The position numbers and the translations under genes were made by a program. A stretch of 64,000 nucleotides of DNA from Tuctoria greenei. Its lineage: Eukaryota; Streptophyta; Magnoliopsida; Poales; Poaceae. The DNA lies in assembly GCA_036927565.1 (NCBI GenBank), contig JAYESD010000005.1, positions 149,123,196-149,187,195 on the forward strand. Direction: 5' to 3'. Within the stretch, counting starts at the first letter, position 1. Each line of letters begins with the position of its first letter. The notes under the pieces were generated by a model. It had not been told where the DNA came from and ran no database searches. It was given only the letters and a program-made list of their open reading frames with translations. Positions 12,096 through 24,235 of this stretch are shown here, piece after piece.

Positions 12096-13191
12096 ACCTG
12101 GCCCGACATGTGGCCTCGGTGGTTACTAGTATTGATACTCATTCAACACGTTTAATTGTCCTTAATGACAGGGTAATGGGCTTTGACAGCACCGTTACTA
12201 GTAATTAAGGTCGTCCGATCGTGTGTCATTAATATGGTATTAATGACACTTAATCGGGTCTTGAAGTCCTTGATTCCCCTTTGAAGATCCGGACTGTTGT
12301 GGAGTCTTCCGGAGGTTAGAGGCTGAAGATCCGACGGTTGGACACGTGGCAGCTCCGGAGCATACTGTGAGAAATAGGTAGCTCCGGAGCTACCTGACAC
12401 GTGTCAGATCCGGAGCTTCCCTCGATCTGGGGTTAGGTCCGGGGGTGCCATTTTGGTACCTAGCCCGAAGCTTCCCCCTTGTGGGCGGTAGCTCCGGTTT
12501 GATAGTACACGTGGCGACCCTGGGATTAACCATGTTGGAGAAGCGGGTCCGGTTGTGTCTGACATGTGGGCCTCCGAAGGTCTTCAAATCAAATAGTTGA
12601 CTTTCCCTTGAGATCTTTGTCACCTGAAGGGGTGTACGGTTTCCAGGGTACCGCTAGTGGCCCCCTGGGCCCACCTCTGGGGAAGACCCCTTGGGTGAAG
12701 TCATTCCGCCGGAGGTGGGTCCATCCTCGCGACTTTTGAACTGAGTCTTCAAAGGTCTTCGGAAGTGCCGTTGGTGAGGGTTCGGAGTTAAATCCTCACC
12801 GTGCGGCCTATCCCGCGTGCGGCAGATGAGATCTTTGGCGTGCGGATCTCACGCAATTTAAGGTCGCCGGTTCCCGATACGAAAACCGTATCGGTTCCAC
12901 GCGCCTTGTCAGGCCGCCGCCTTCGGGCTTCCCGCCTCATGATGACAACCGTTCGCCTGGGTAAGAACCTCGACTTGGTCATCGGGGTGATCCCGGGCCC
13001 CCTTGTCATCGGATGGGTGGAATTTTTGAGTGGTATCTTAGACTTCTTTGCGGTTTCCATCCAAGCGTTGTGAGGGCTTACTTAAGAAGGAAAGCGCACA
13101 CCGTCTGGAGTTCTTTACGCCTCTCATCTGATCTTGCACTCAAACTCCCAACTTGTGCTTCGCTTTTCCTCTCTTGCCTTGCTGTGTTGCG
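12096..13191 (-). other. Probable U3 of the Tat 3' LTR and 5' region of the antisense ORF
   Basis: There is no coding frame of known family. The stretch is GC-rich, with several copies of a CTCCGGAGC-type motif at 12290-12500 (for example GTAGCTCCGGAGCTAC near 12378). I could not place the right end of the LTR: no clear polypyrimidine tract next to a CA was found. The last part would be the promoter and leader of the plus-strand ORF starting at 13192; TTAAGAAGG near 13083 is a weak TATA candidate. Confidence 0.5.
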
Positions 13192-16100
13192 ATGGAGTTA
13201 GGTCTCCGCGAAAGCCGTTTGAAGACCGACGGCGACCTGAAGAATGTCCAGACCCTCATGTGATGGTCCTCGGACTTCTTCAACCGTTCGTTCCGCGCCG
13301 GGGGAGAGCTCCCATTTGAGAAGGAGCACGCCGGCGAAATGGTGTACTTCTCCTCGTACGCCATGGTGGGGTTGATCCCACCTTTTTCTTCCTTTTTCTT
13401 GATGCTGCTAGACTTTTATGGTCTGCAGCTATACCACCTTGGCCCTCACTCCATTCTCCTTGTGTCTATCTTTGTCCACTTCTGTGAGATGTGGGTGGGC
13501 ACCCCCCCCTGCATTGAACTTTTCCGGACCTTCTTCACCGTGCATACCACCGGTAGGAGCAATGAGTACCTTGGCTTCTACTACTTCGTGAAGCGCAAGA
13601 AGTGCCCATTCAAGTACCTCCAGTCGTTTCCCTCTGGGAAGTTGGATGACTAGAAGAAGGACTGGATAGTCATCCGGGTGGAGGAGCACGAGAGGCTGGA
13701 GCTGCCCGAAGGCCTCCCCAACATTGACACGATGATCTGGAGTGAAGCTCCGGTGCTGGCGGACGCCTTCAACCCTATTCTGACAAGGATCTGCCAGTGT
13801 GTGGAGGGGAGATTAACCCCTCAGGCGGTGTTTTGTAACTTCCTGGTCAACAAGTGGGCACTGCTGAAGAGGAGAGAAAAACTCGCTTGGGCCCTCAACA
13901 GCGTGATGGACGACGACCAGGTCGAGACCGGGATGAAGTCCAACATGGTGGTGATAACCTTTGAGTTCACCTCAAGAAGTTCCAGCACGGCATCGACGTC
14001 GAGGGTGACGACTTAACTCCGCCATCAGCTTTTCTTCCTCTGAACGTGGAAGTTGAGTTCAGCAGGGAGCTCCGGCGGAAGATGCCCGTGCTTGACGACC
14101 TTGATGTCATCGAGAGAAGATCAACCACTAGGGTGGCGATCCCTGGAGTGTCCGAAGGTAACTCCGACCCTGCCCCGAAGCCAAGGGTCGAGGTCGTCGG
14201 CAAAGGCAAGGAGCTGGCGGACGAACCCATGAGCTGGAAGAGGAAGCTGCAGCATGCCGACGGAAGGTCCGTCAGACCTGCCACCTCTGCATCGGCTCCT
14301 TATCCCCGGAGGGGGAGGTCTTCTGCAATCGCGGCAACTGTACCCGCAGTGGGGTCCTCCCAGGGAGCTAGCTCCGGGCATGCGTCTCCAGCACCAGGGC
14401 CGGTTGAGGCCTCTAGGTCCGGAGGTTCTTCCCGATCGAGGGGGGCCTCGATTAGGGAAACGCCCGTGGCTGCAACAAGTTCCGGGGGGCCTTTCGAAGC
14501 TTCCACACCGGCTATGACCATCCCAGAACGCCCGGGAAAAGAGGTTCTGCGCAAGCTGGTGCGGAAGCCTCCAAAGGTAGTTTTTAGTCCTTAGCTTGGA
14601 CAGTTGTTTTGTTGTAGTAACTGCTTTTTTAAGTTTCTTCATCCATCATCTGCAGCGTTCCCAAGAAGAGGAGTGAGGCTCCACCCTCAGCCACAACAAC
14701 TGAAGCTGTGAGGGCGGAAGCTTCTGCTCCTGTCCTGGTGCCGCCCCAAGTGGTGGCTGAAGCTGCGACAGCTCCGGCGCCAGCTGTCGTGGTCATGGAC
14801 CTCGACTCGTCTCCAGAGACTACCGTGGTAGCGTCGGACCGCGGGGGAGAAAATGCGCCAGCGGCACCTGTCCCGGATGTTGAAGCTCCGGGTCTTGGTG
14901 CTGAGATGATGGAAGCTCCGGTTGTTGAGCCGGAGGAAGCTGTAATTCCGGCCTCAGAGCTGGAAATTGTCGAAGCCCCAGCGGTTGAGCCGGAGGTGAT
15001 TGAAGTCCTGGCGCGCGCGCCGGAAGCTGAGGAAGTTCCGGCAGTTGAGCCGGCAACCTCTGAAGTACTGGCCGCAGAGCCAGTCATTGTTGGAGCTCCG
15101 ACCGCAGGGCCGATCGATGTTGAAGATCTTTCGGCCCCCGAGCCGGTTGTCACAGAGGCGTCAGAGCCCAAGCCCCCATCAGAGGAGGTGTTCAGACCGG
15201 AGCCAGCAGCGGCCCCTACTCCCGAAGTGACGACGTCGGAGGTACCCGCGGCAGAGCCGAAGTGCCTTGTCAAAGTCGCTGGCCCCCTGCCTGAGGGGGT
15301 GAATGAAGACCTGGCGGCGGGGCCTTCCTCAATGGCGACTGAGGTCATCCCGGAGGACGGCCCTAGTGCCATGGAGACCCAGGGGACCACTCTTGTGGAG
15401 TGGGACCCAATTTTTGTATCTGAAAACCTGCTGGAACCAGCGGAAGAGACCCCAGTAGGTCCGGTCCCGTTGTCGCTGTCTATTGACAACGCATGTTTCA
15501 GTCTGCGTCAAGTTCAACTGGCCTTCTTCCACGACAGCAAGCTCTTGAATAGGAGCGCCAAATCCTTAGGCGGTGGCATAACCAGCTCTACTTCAAGACC
15601 AAGCTGGCGCAGTCGAGGCTAGCGGATGACTAAGAGTGGATCAAGCGAGAGAAGATCCGCCTGGAATACTTGGGTAAATTATTGGATGACAGGGAGAGTA
15701 TGACTCGAGCCCTCGACGCCCAATCCTGGGAAATCTATGAGCAGACCAAAGCAGCTAATAGTGCGTCCGATGAACACCAAGAAAGGCTTGAGGCCATTGA
15801 CACTACACTCATCAAGCGCTGGGAGGCACTTGAGGAGAGGGAGAAACGGCTCGAAGATGAAGAGCGGAAACTCCTTGAGCTGCGGGATGACATCCTGAAG
15901 AGGAAGGAGGAGCTCACCAAGAAGGTGGCTCTGGCTGACAAGGGCCTAGAGGAGCGCGCCAAGAAATTGGAAGAGCGCTGCCATGAGGAAGAGGAGAAGG
16001 TCTGGGTGCGAGGGCAGGAACTCTACGAGCAAGAGTGTGCCCTTGCTGCCTGGGAGAAGAAAGTGAGGGGCAGGGAGAAGGACCTGGTTGACCACCAAAA

Positions 16101-16476
16101 TAAGATCCACCCCCGGGAGGAGGAGCTCGGAAAACTCGAAAAGCGGGTTGCTTAAAAGATTCAGCAAAACGCCAAAGAAGTTGAGCGCCTCGCTCGCGAG
16201 AATTCTGAACTGGTGGCGGCCAGGAGATCCTTGGAAGAAATAAAGGGCTTGAGGGCTGCAGACTCCAAACAGATTTGGGAGTTCCTGGGCAAGGCTAACG
16301 ACGCGCTGACACCGATGGCCTTCAGTTCTGTGCGCCCGGATGATCCGGAGCCGGAGCTGGACCTGGCATTGCAGGCGTTGAGCTCGGCAGGCAGCAAACT
16401 CTCCAAGGTGGGCGATGTCATCGCAGACCAATTGGAGGTTGAGGGGCAATCCCTGGCGAAGAACGTCGCAGAATAA
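13192..16476 (+). pseudogene. Antisense extra ORF of the Tat element ('putative gypsy type transposon' domain, Ala/Pro repeats, coiled coil)
   Basis: It runs opposite to gag-pol. ATG 13192 (MELGLRESR) opens a frame that, with breaks, gives three parts. At 13339-13990, FYGLQLYHLGPHSIL and ICQCVEGRLTPQ resemble the domain Pfam calls putative gypsy type transposon (PF04195). At 14708-15500 is an Ala-Pro-Glu-Val-rich stretch of degenerate repeats (VEPEV, AVEPAT). At 15622-16476 is a long charged coiled coil ending in SSAGSKLSKVGDVIADQLEVEG. Breaks are TGA 13261, TAG 13651, a frameshift near 13960-14000, a frame change near 15600 and TAA near 16153. Such ORFs are known in Tat elements; their function is unknown. 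Confidence 0.8.
14577..14655 (+). other. Possible intron in the antisense ORF
   Basis: Coding-like sequence is interrupted by a T-rich stretch bounded by AAAG|GTAGTT and CTGCAG|C. The frames on the two sides do not join exactly, which may reflect an indel in this decayed copy or a different splice point. Confidence 0.4.
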
Positions 16477-17936
16477 GTGCTGACGTGCTACACCAGCCGG
16501 AAATCCCAATTTCCCCTGGACCCGATGCTTGAAGGTCCCGTTGAATGAGAAGGCAAAGCTGGCAGAGCCAACGTGTCGGAAGTTGCCCAGAAGGTCGCCC
16601 AATTCTTCCATAGGGTCTAGGACCATCTCTGTAGTTCTCACTTGTATTTTCTCTTCTTTTTCCTCAATTTTGTAATCCCTTGTCTCCAGATGTAATCCCT
16701 TGTCTCCAAATGAATGAAATCCCCAAATTTTTGTGAATTTCACTTTTTGTCTTCACTTGGCCCCCTGTTAGATGTACACAATTTTATTGTGAATATGTAC
16801 CAAGAGGAGATTACGTTTTGTTGAAGACTCATTTGCTCCGAACTTGTAGAGTGTAGGTCCGAAGTCTCCAATAGTGAAGGCCCCCTGAAGTTGTCGGAGC
16901 TTAGAGACTCCGGCATTGTCTATCGTCGGAGCTTGGTAGCTCCGGCAATAGGCCCTATCAACGCGTAAAGCATCGATAGTTAGACCTCCGGGGTGTCGGA
17001 GCTTAGTAGCTCCGGCAGTGACCTTTGCCAACACGTAGTTTGTCGGCAGCAGACTCCATTTGCGGGGTCTTCTCACCATCTTTAATTTAGCATCGACGGC
17101 TGGCCCCCCTAGCTCTACCGGAGCTTGATTGCTCCGGTGGTGCTCGTTTTCAATGCGTAACATCGATTACAAGCCACCTAGGGGAGTCGGAGCTTTATTA
17201 GCTCCGACTTTTCTCCATCAACTTAGATTTTATTTTTCCTACACACTGAAGCCAAGAAAAATAGTAAAATTCATTTCTCAACTATAACTTCGTCGCGGCT
17301 TACGATTCTCAAGAAAATTTCAGTCAAACGCGATTCTAAATACAACCGAATGCGTTGCCTTTTCTTTCAGATCCAATTGCACTTGGACCCGCCTTACTTC
17401 GGCCTGCCGGGGTGTAGGTAGAGTGGCGTACTTAGGGTGCTTGACCAGGCTAAGCCGATAGCACACTCCGTCCCTAGATTGGCTTGGCGGCATTCAGACG
17501 AGTGGGCCATGAACAATATTTGAATCCAAAAGAATCGACAATACAACTCGAATCGTATATGAACCGGTCAAACTAAAATTTCTTAAGAATTGCACGTCTT
17601 TGTTATAGACAAGAAAGCGAAAAATAAAAATGTTGAGCCTGTACAAAATAAATGCACGTGGAGTCTGTTTCACATGAAGATGTCTTTCATTATAGGTCCG
17701 GCGTACAGGGGAAACAAGTACACTCTTAGGATACGGAACCAGGCTAAGCGTGTTTCATTTCTCGTTTGATCCAGGGTAGCTAGCCACACTTTTAGTCCTG
17801 AGACTGTGACAAGTGTTGGATGAACTTTGCGGACCTTCTGGGAAAGGTCCGGCTGTTCTCCCGGAGGAACTACCCGACTCTGTACAATGACTATATAACA
17901 TACACCTCAAGTTACTACAGACTCACCTCTGTGATA
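16477..17936. other. Spacer between antisense ORF and integrase, with GGAGCTT/AGCTCCGG motifs
   Basis: This 1.46 kb stretch has no convincing frame and lies between two convergent coding regions. At 16670-16720 a short direct repeat (TGTAATCCCTTGTCTCCA, twice) and an A-rich end suggest the 3' end of the antisense transcript. From 16855 to 17215 paired motifs of the form GGAGCTT...AGCTCCGG recur about every 35-80 bases. The rest shows nothing I recognise. Confidence 0.6.
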
Positions 17937-19553
17937 TCAAGTGTAGAACTTATGGAGGTGCTCAATGTTCCAAGGATTTGGGAGAGGTGTCCCATCCTCG
18001 GTAGCCAAGCGAACGCTCCCGGGATGGGATACTTTAATCACTCGGAAGGGTCCCTCCCAGCTGGGGGAGAGTTTGTTTAACCCTTCTCTAGATTGTATTC
18101 TCCATAGCACCAGGTCGCCTTCCTCAAGCTGTCGGTTGTGTACATGCTGTTGATGATTGCGCCGAAGGGCTTGGCGGTATTGGGCATTCCGAACAGCTGC
18201 TTGTCACCTTCCCTCCTCAAGGAGGTCTAGGTCTTCATGCCGGAGCTGGTCCTGCGTGGCTTCGTCGAAGGTCCGGACCCGGAGTGACCCCAAGGTGATT
18301 TCTGGAGGAAGGATTGCTTCAGCTCCATACACCAGGAAGAAGGGTGTGTCTCCAGTTGACCGGTTTGGAGATGTCCTATTGGCCCAGAGAGTGGGCGGAA
18401 GCTCTTCAATCCAGTTGGCTCCATGTTTTTTCAAGCGCTCATAGGTGAGCGTTTTGAGTCCTTTAAGGATTTCAGCATTTGCTCTCTCGGCTTGGCCATT
18501 GCTTGCTGGGTGAGCTACGGAGGCGTAGCAGACTTGAATGTCGAGGTCTTCACAATATCCTTGAAATGCAAAGCATGTGAATTGGGTCCCATTATCAGTG
18601 ATGATTTTGTTTGGGACTCCAAATCTGCATACGATGGACTGCAAAAAGTTGATAGCAGATTGCTTGTTGATTGTCACAACTGGAGTTGCTTCCGGCCACT
18701 TGGTGAACTTGTCAATGGCAACGTACAGGAACTTGTAACCTCCGACGGCTCTTGGGAAAGGTCCCAAGATGTCCATCCCCCACACAGCGAAGGGCCATGT
18801 AGGAGGTATCATTTGTAGGGGCTGAGCTGATGTGTGAATTTGCTTTGCATGAAATTGACATGCTTCGCATTTCTTTACAAGCTCAGTTGCATCCTGGAGT
18901 GCTGTAGGCCAGTAGAAGCCATGCCGAAAGGCTTTACCAACCAGCGTGCGGGAAGACGCGTGGTTCCCACACTCGCCTCCATGGATTTCTGCGAGGATCT
19001 CGCAGCCTTCTTCCCTTGTGATGCACCGCATTAGGATGCCGTTGGCACCGCGTCGGTAGAGATCCCCTTCTACCAACATGTATCTTTTAGCCAATCTGAC
19101 TACCCGATCAGCGGATACATCATGGTCAGGAAGGATGTTGTCTTTGAAGTAGTTCCGGATCTCCGAGATCCATGCATCAGAACTAACTTGAGTATTCGAG
19201 TCTTGCGTGCTGGGTTGCTCGGAGCTTCCGGCAGCACCTACGACCCTTGATGGTTGCCATGGTAACAGGGCCATCGGGACCGTCAGCTTCGGGATGCTGA
19301 TCTCGCCCTCTTCGCTCAGTTCGGCAGGCTGAGCTGTGGGTTTTGACAACCTTCGGACAAAAGTCCCGTCAGGAGCCGGAGCTCCAGTTGACGCTTTCGT
19401 CGAGAGTTCGTCTGCTTCAGCGTTGTGGGCACGCTGGACATGGTGGAGATCTAGGACTTCGAAGTTCTTCTGAAGCCTCTGGACTTCAAGGAGGTAAGCA
19501 CCTAGCTGGAGATTGTTGCAGGAGCATTCACCCTTCACTTGCTTAATGATGAG
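17937..19553 (-). pseudogene. Integrase (and tail of second RNase H) of the Tat element
   Basis: The reading starts just after TAG 19554-19556 and ends at TGA 17937-17939. RNase H tail residues (HHVQRAHNAEADELS) come first. Then follow the integrase finger with H...H in GGECGNHASS and CEAC, and the D,D,E core in WGMDILGPF (about 18775), ITDNGTQF (about 18590) and GQAERAN (about 18490). After a break near 18200 the C-terminal SPSWEGPFRV and PWNIEHLHKFY complete the domain. The main frame, 18204-19538, is intact for 444 codons. It shares a polyprotein with the RT and RNase H parts to the right. Confidence 0.9.
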
Positions 19554-20650
19554 CTATGAATCTCCCTTGACCAGCAATTGCCTGACACCGTATGACACTG
19601 CCACCTTTAGTCCATAGATGAGTGCTTCATACTCCGCCATGTTGTTGGTCACCTTGAAGTCAAGGTGCACCATGTATTTCACCTTCTCCCCGGTTGGTGC
19701 GAGGAGAAGGATCCCAGCTCCGGCCCCCTGCTTTTGCATGGAGCCGTCGAAGAAGATGGTCCAGTGAGGCTCGGTGAAGACCGGAGCTTTGTGTTCCGGC
19801 TTCTGCACACTGGGGCCCCCAGGGTTTGATGGACAGGGAGTCCATTCCGCCATGAAGTCTGCCAATGCTTGACTCTTGATTGCTTGCCTTAAAATGAACT
19901 CGAGATCGAATTCTGCCAATTCCACCGCCCACTTTGCAATATTCCCAGTTGAGTTGGGATTATGCAAGATCGCCCGAATTGGGTAAGAGGTCACCACTGA
20001 GATCTTGTGAGCTTGGAAATAATGGCGAAGCTTCCTAGAGGCGATATGAACTGCGTAGAGCAGCTTATGCACCTCTAGGTATCGAGTCTTGGCATCATGT
20101 AGTACTTCACTGATGAAGTACACCGGGCACTGAATGGTCCGGACCCTCCCGGAGGGGCCCGGAGCTTCCTCTTCACTGACCCGGATCCTCCCGGAGGGAT
20201 CCGGATTTTCTTCGGGGACCTTCGGGTTCTGGCTGGAGGAACCCAGAGCTTCTTCAGAAGTGACCTGGACCCTCCCAAAGGGGTTTGGGTCTTCTGAAGA
20301 AACTTCTTGTGGATTCGAGTCTAGGAGCTGGGACCCAGACTCACTTTCAGGAACCTCCGGACCCTCCCGAAGGGGTCTGGATCCTTGAGTATGGGGGAGT
20401 TCTGGTCTTTCTGCGACCAAGACCATACTGACGACTTCGTCAGTAGCTGAAATGTAAAGCAACAAAGGCTCACCAGGATTCGGAGCTATCAGAGTTGGTA
20501 GGGTGGTGAGGAATTGTTTTAGCTCCTAGAACGCCTTTTCTGCTTCTCCAGACCATTGGAATGGTCCGGACTTCCTCAATAACTTGAAGAAGGGGAGTGC
20601 CCGTTCCGTCAGTCTTGAAATGAACCGACTGAGGGCTGCTAGACATCCTG
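19554..20650 (-). pseudogene. Dual RNase H region of the Tat element with an expanded repeat insert
   Basis: The first RNase H is read from ISATDEVVSMVLV through CPVYFISEVLHDAKTRY. The second begins at WTIFFDGSMQKQGAGAG (about 19760) and has the TNNMAEYEALIYGL motif. The second, archaeal-type RNase H after the first is typical of Tat elements. Between VAER and QCPVYF, where relatives usually have a short linker, about 95 residues of Pro-Ser-Gly-Glu-rich repeats occur (20130-20430). The frame is open across this insert from 20465 to 19554. It ends at TAG 19554-19556, where relatives read through; a CAG to TAG change would explain it. Confidence 0.87.
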
Positions 20651-21601
20651 TTAGCTTTTGGACGTCTTTGATGCGGGCTGGTGGCCGCATGTCTTCAATG
20701 CCTTGATATTCGCCGGATTAGCTTCTATGCCCCGGTGACTTACCAGGAAACCAAGAAGTTTTCCAGAGCTAACCCCGAAGACACACTTTTCTGGGTTTAG
20801 CTTTGTGCGGGTGACCCGCAGCTTATCGAAGACAGCCTGTAAGGTGCCAAGAAGTGACTCCTTGTTCTTGATCTTGACCACGATGTCATCAAGATACACT
20901 TCCACTATGTCTCTAATGAGGTCTTCAAAGGTTTTGTACATAGCTCGTACAAAGGTTGAAGCTGCATTCTTGAGACCAAAAGGCATGGCTGTATAATAGT
21001 ACAGTCCATCTACTGTGATGAAAGAGGTATGCTCTTCATCTTCCCTAGACATTCTGATTTGATGATACCAAGAATATGCGTCTAGGAAACACAGTAATTC
21101 ACACTCGGAGGTGGAATCCACTATCTGATCTATTCTAGGTAGTGGGAATGGATCTTTTGGGCATGCCTTATTTAGTGTTGTGTAGTCGATACACATCCGA
21201 AGCTTCCCGCCGGCCTTGGGCACAACGACTGGGTTTGCCAGCCATTTTGGATGGAAGACTTCTCGGATAAATCCAGCTTCGAGCAACTTCTTCACTTCTT
21301 GTCGAATGAAGTTCTGTTGCTCTACAGATTGCTTCCGAGGCTTCTGGTGCACGGGTCAGGCGTCGAGGTAGATCTTCAGATTGTGCTCAATCACTTCCCT
21401 GGGGATCCCAGGCATTTGTGACGGTTGCCAGGCAAACACATCGACATTAGCCCGGAGGAAAGCGATGAGCGCGAGTTCCTATTTGTCGTTCAGTCCTCTC
21501 GATATACGGGTGATCTGAGCGACATCAGAACCTATTTGGACGACTTTGACGGGGATGTCGGTGTCACCGCTTGGCTGCACACGAGGTGCAGATGTTGAGC
21601 C
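20651..21601 (-). pseudogene. Reverse transcriptase of the Tat element
   Basis: A 233-codon open frame at 20651-21352 contains LRMCIDYTTLNKACPKDPFPLPRID, split here as RMCIDYTTLNKA and DPFPLPRID, then MPFGLKNAASTF and the catalytic YLDD at 20885-20896. The segment 21353-21601 links protease to RT and has stops. The thumb and connection continue below 20651 after a frameshift near the KTCGH sequence. Confidence 0.9.
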
Positions 21602-22411
21602 TCAATGACGAATGCTCGGGGGTTTTGGAGCTTGCTCCTGCCTGGAGTCCTCCTTTTGCGCCGTGGTAAGTGCATGGAGTTCTTCCAGAGCAGTTACTCC
21701 GGCAGTACGATCTCCGCAGATATGGAGAACGCCTACTGGTGTTGGCATCTTTAACACCAGGTAGCCATAATGAGCAGCTGCCATGAATTTGTACAAGGCA
21801 GGCCTACCCAAGATGGCATTGAAGAGTAAGTTGATCTGAGAAACGTCAAAGACCAACTTCTTGGTGCGATACTTCTCCTGTGTCCCGAAGGTAACGGGGA
21901 GAGTAATAGCTCCGAGTGGGGTAATGGCCCCTAGACCTACTCCGGAGAAAGGTTGGGAGGGGTGGAGATCCAAAGGTCGGAACTGAAGCTTGGTGAAAGC
22001 TTCGAAGGTTATGAGGTTAAGCCCCGAACCTCCGTCTACCATGACATGGTGGAGTTGGATGTTATTGATGGTAGGAGATACAATCAAAGGTAGCTGACCT
22101 GCTCCAACCATGCTTCGAGGGCAGTCCGAAGCATCAAAAGTGATGGCCATGTCCATCCACATTCGATAAGGCTCCGGTCTGGCCGTAGGAGCTACAGCAG
22201 CCATGTCCCGACGCATAGTCTTGATGACGCGGCGAGAGGTGATGTCCCATGATCCACCAAAGATGGTGTTCATGGTATTCCGACGCTCGTTGTCGGAGAT
22301 GTCAGAATCGTCGTCGACGGTGGTGTATACGGCCTCCAGGACCTTTTTGGGGTCCTGAAAACCTAACTCCTCTTCAATCGGAGCTTCGTCGACTTTTTGT
22401 TTTCCTTCCCT
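21602..22411 (-). pseudogene. Aspartic protease of the Tat element
   Basis: An open frame at 21602-22273 carries the retropepsin active site VMVDGGSGLNLI (about 22013-22044) and the later ILGRPALY segment. Upstream, 22274-22411 gives acidic sequence (VYTTVDDDSDIS) linking it to gag, with one stop between. It would process the polyprotein. Confidence 0.85.
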
Positions 22412-23896
22412 CTATCGGAAAGGAGTTTCTTCAAAGCGCTTGTTGTAGCGCTCGGTGAGGTTTTGGACCTCCCGGCAGTCTTCCAAACTGTGGCTGCCCG
22501 TTTTGTGAATTGGACACCACACTTTGGGTTTGCCACCGTCTTCGGAAGACGGTCGAGGTCGCTTCTCGGGGCGTTGCCCCCGGCCACCCGGAGCTGCAGC
22601 AGCTGCAACATTGGATGCACCGGTCGACGACTTCTTCTTGCCGTTGGTCTTCTTCTTCTTTTTGCCACTCCTGGAGGTAGCGGCTTCTCCTTTGGAGGAT
22701 TTCTTGTGATCCCCCGGAGTTGGCTTGGAGTGCATCTAACAGCCCTCCATAGCTCTGGCACATTTGTCGGCCAAACTGAAGAGTTCCGTGACACTGGTGA
22801 TCTCCTTGATCGCCAGTTTCTCCAGCATCTTCTTGTCCCGTACACCCTTTCTGAATGCCACAATGACAGAGGCGCTAGAGATAGAAGGGATAGTATTTCA
22901 TACCTAAGAGAACCTCTGGATGAATGATCGCAGGGATTCTCCCCCTTTTTGCACTTCTGCAAAAAGGTCCAGTTCAGTGTCTGGTCGGGTGTATGAACTC
23001 CCGAAGTTGGCGGTGAACTGTCGGCACAGCTCCTCCCAACTGTCGATGGAGTTGGGTGGAAGGCTCATAAACCAGGACCTGGCGGTCCTAGTTAAAGCCA
23101 CTGGGAAATAATTGGCCATTACGGCCTCATTTCCACCAGCTGCCAAGATAGCAGTGGAATAAACTTGAAGAAATTCAACAGGATTGACGGTCCCGTCGAA
23201 TTTCTCCAGCAGGTGAGGCCGGAACTTTTGTGGCCACCTGACCATACGCAGAAGCATGGCCAGGGCTGAACAGCCTCCTCCCACTCCTTTAGGAGCAAGA
23301 ACGTCCTGAGCTTCTCGTCTTTCACGAGCACGCTCAATATGGACTCGACCGTCCTGTTGGCGGTATCGGCGATCAAGCTCCGCCCGGAGGTCATGAGTTA
23401 AAAGCCTTGATACCGTGTGGGTGCGTCGTGCCCCGGAGGGCAATGACGTCACCTGCTGTGACACAGCACGTCTCCTATTGTTGGAAACGTGTGGACCAAG
23501 TCTACTAGACAAGGTCCGTCGCTGCGACGGGGCCCGTCCTGAAGGAGGAGGACCCTGGTTGCTGATGCGGTCGGATGCTGCTGCAACCAAATGTTCCACA
23601 TCAGCTCTCCACTGCTCCAATGCATCCCGGGATGCATCCGGAGGTGGTGGACGCTGGAGAAGAGCACGCGCTGCATGGAGCGCGTGTTTCGGGTTGTCAT
23701 GATTTCCCGACGCAGTGATTGACGCTGGTGCACCATCGCGTTGTCCAGCTTGATTTGCTGGCGGAGGCGGCGGTGGTGGTAGTGTGACTCCTGCTGGCGC
23801 TGGGGCCCCTGCTGGTGGCTGGACATTGGAGGGATTGCCCCCAACAGCTTGAGCAGCAGGATGGCCGTTGGATGATCCAGCAGCTGAGTTCACCAT
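22412..23896 (-). pseudogene. gag of the Tat element
   Basis: The start is ATG at 23894-23896 (MVNSAAGSS), 38 bases after the LTR. A Pro/Ala-rich N-terminus is followed by an Arg-rich part and the retrotransposon gag core (FRPHLLEKFDGTVNPVEFL to DLFAEVQKGGESLRSFIQRF). The frame is open for 330 codons to TAG 22904-22906. The second piece, 22412-22735, holds a Lys-rich stretch and a Cys-His knuckle CPIHKTGSHSLEDC (C-x2-H-x4-H-x4-C, about 22475-22520). Stops near 22890 and 22737 break the two halves. Confidence 0.88.
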
Positions 23897-23909
23897 TCTT
23901 GAAATCTCA

Positions 23910-23934
23910 GGCGCCCCCTACCTGGCGCACCAAC
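23910..23934 (-). other. Primer-binding site of the Tat element
   Basis: On the minus strand the bases next to the LTR end read GTTGGTGCGCCAGGTAGGGG. This is the position and general form of primer sites in Tat elements. The priming tRNA was not determined. Confidence 0.7.
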
Positions 23935-24235
23935 TGTCGGCGGTTCGGATCCGGTAGATCTCCCGACACTACTAAAGTGTTAGAGGAGTTTGAGGTTCGG
24001 TGTTGGCGCGCGGATATTCAAGAAGGTGAATTGAGAATGACACAGGAGACACAAAGGTTTACATGGTTCGGACCGCCTGAGCGTAATACCCTACTCCACG
24101 GGTGTGTTGGTGTTGTATTAACTGTATAAGCTTTTCTTGAGTGTGTGTAGCGTGTGTAGCGTCTATGAACGTTTGTCCCCTTTGTGTATCGTCGGCCTGT
24201 CCTTTTATAGTACAAGGGCATGCCGTTATAAGTCA
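23935..24235 (-). repeat. 5' LTR of the Tat element, truncated in U3
   Basis: It matches 11795-12095 with about 20 differences. A minus-strand TATA box lies near 24199-24210. Homology stops at AGTCA 24235, where copia gag begins, so nearly all of U3 is missing. Confidence 0.9.

Larger units (their letters stand above)
11795..24235 (-). mobile_element. Tat-lineage Ty3/gypsy retrotransposon with antisense extra ORF
   Basis: Minus-strand order from right to left is truncated 5' LTR, primer site, gag, PR, RT, RNase H, a second RNase H, integrase, a long spacer with an ORF on the opposite strand, then the 3' LTR. The duplicated RNase H and antisense ORF are hallmarks of the plant Tat group (RIRE2, Retand and Grande-like elements). 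The two LTRs align over 301 bases with about 20 differences (6.6 percent), so it is clearly older than the Ty3 element at 1-7039. The left flank is CACTA sequence and the right flank is copia gag, so the original target site is no longer intact. Confidence 0.92.

Noticed and set aside
14629..15489. Long minus-strand open frame of 286 codons rich in Ser, Thr, Ala and Gly
   Set aside because: It is the complement of the Ala/Pro-rich repeat part of the plus-strand antisense ORF; GC-rich repeats keep several frames open. It has no family resemblance.
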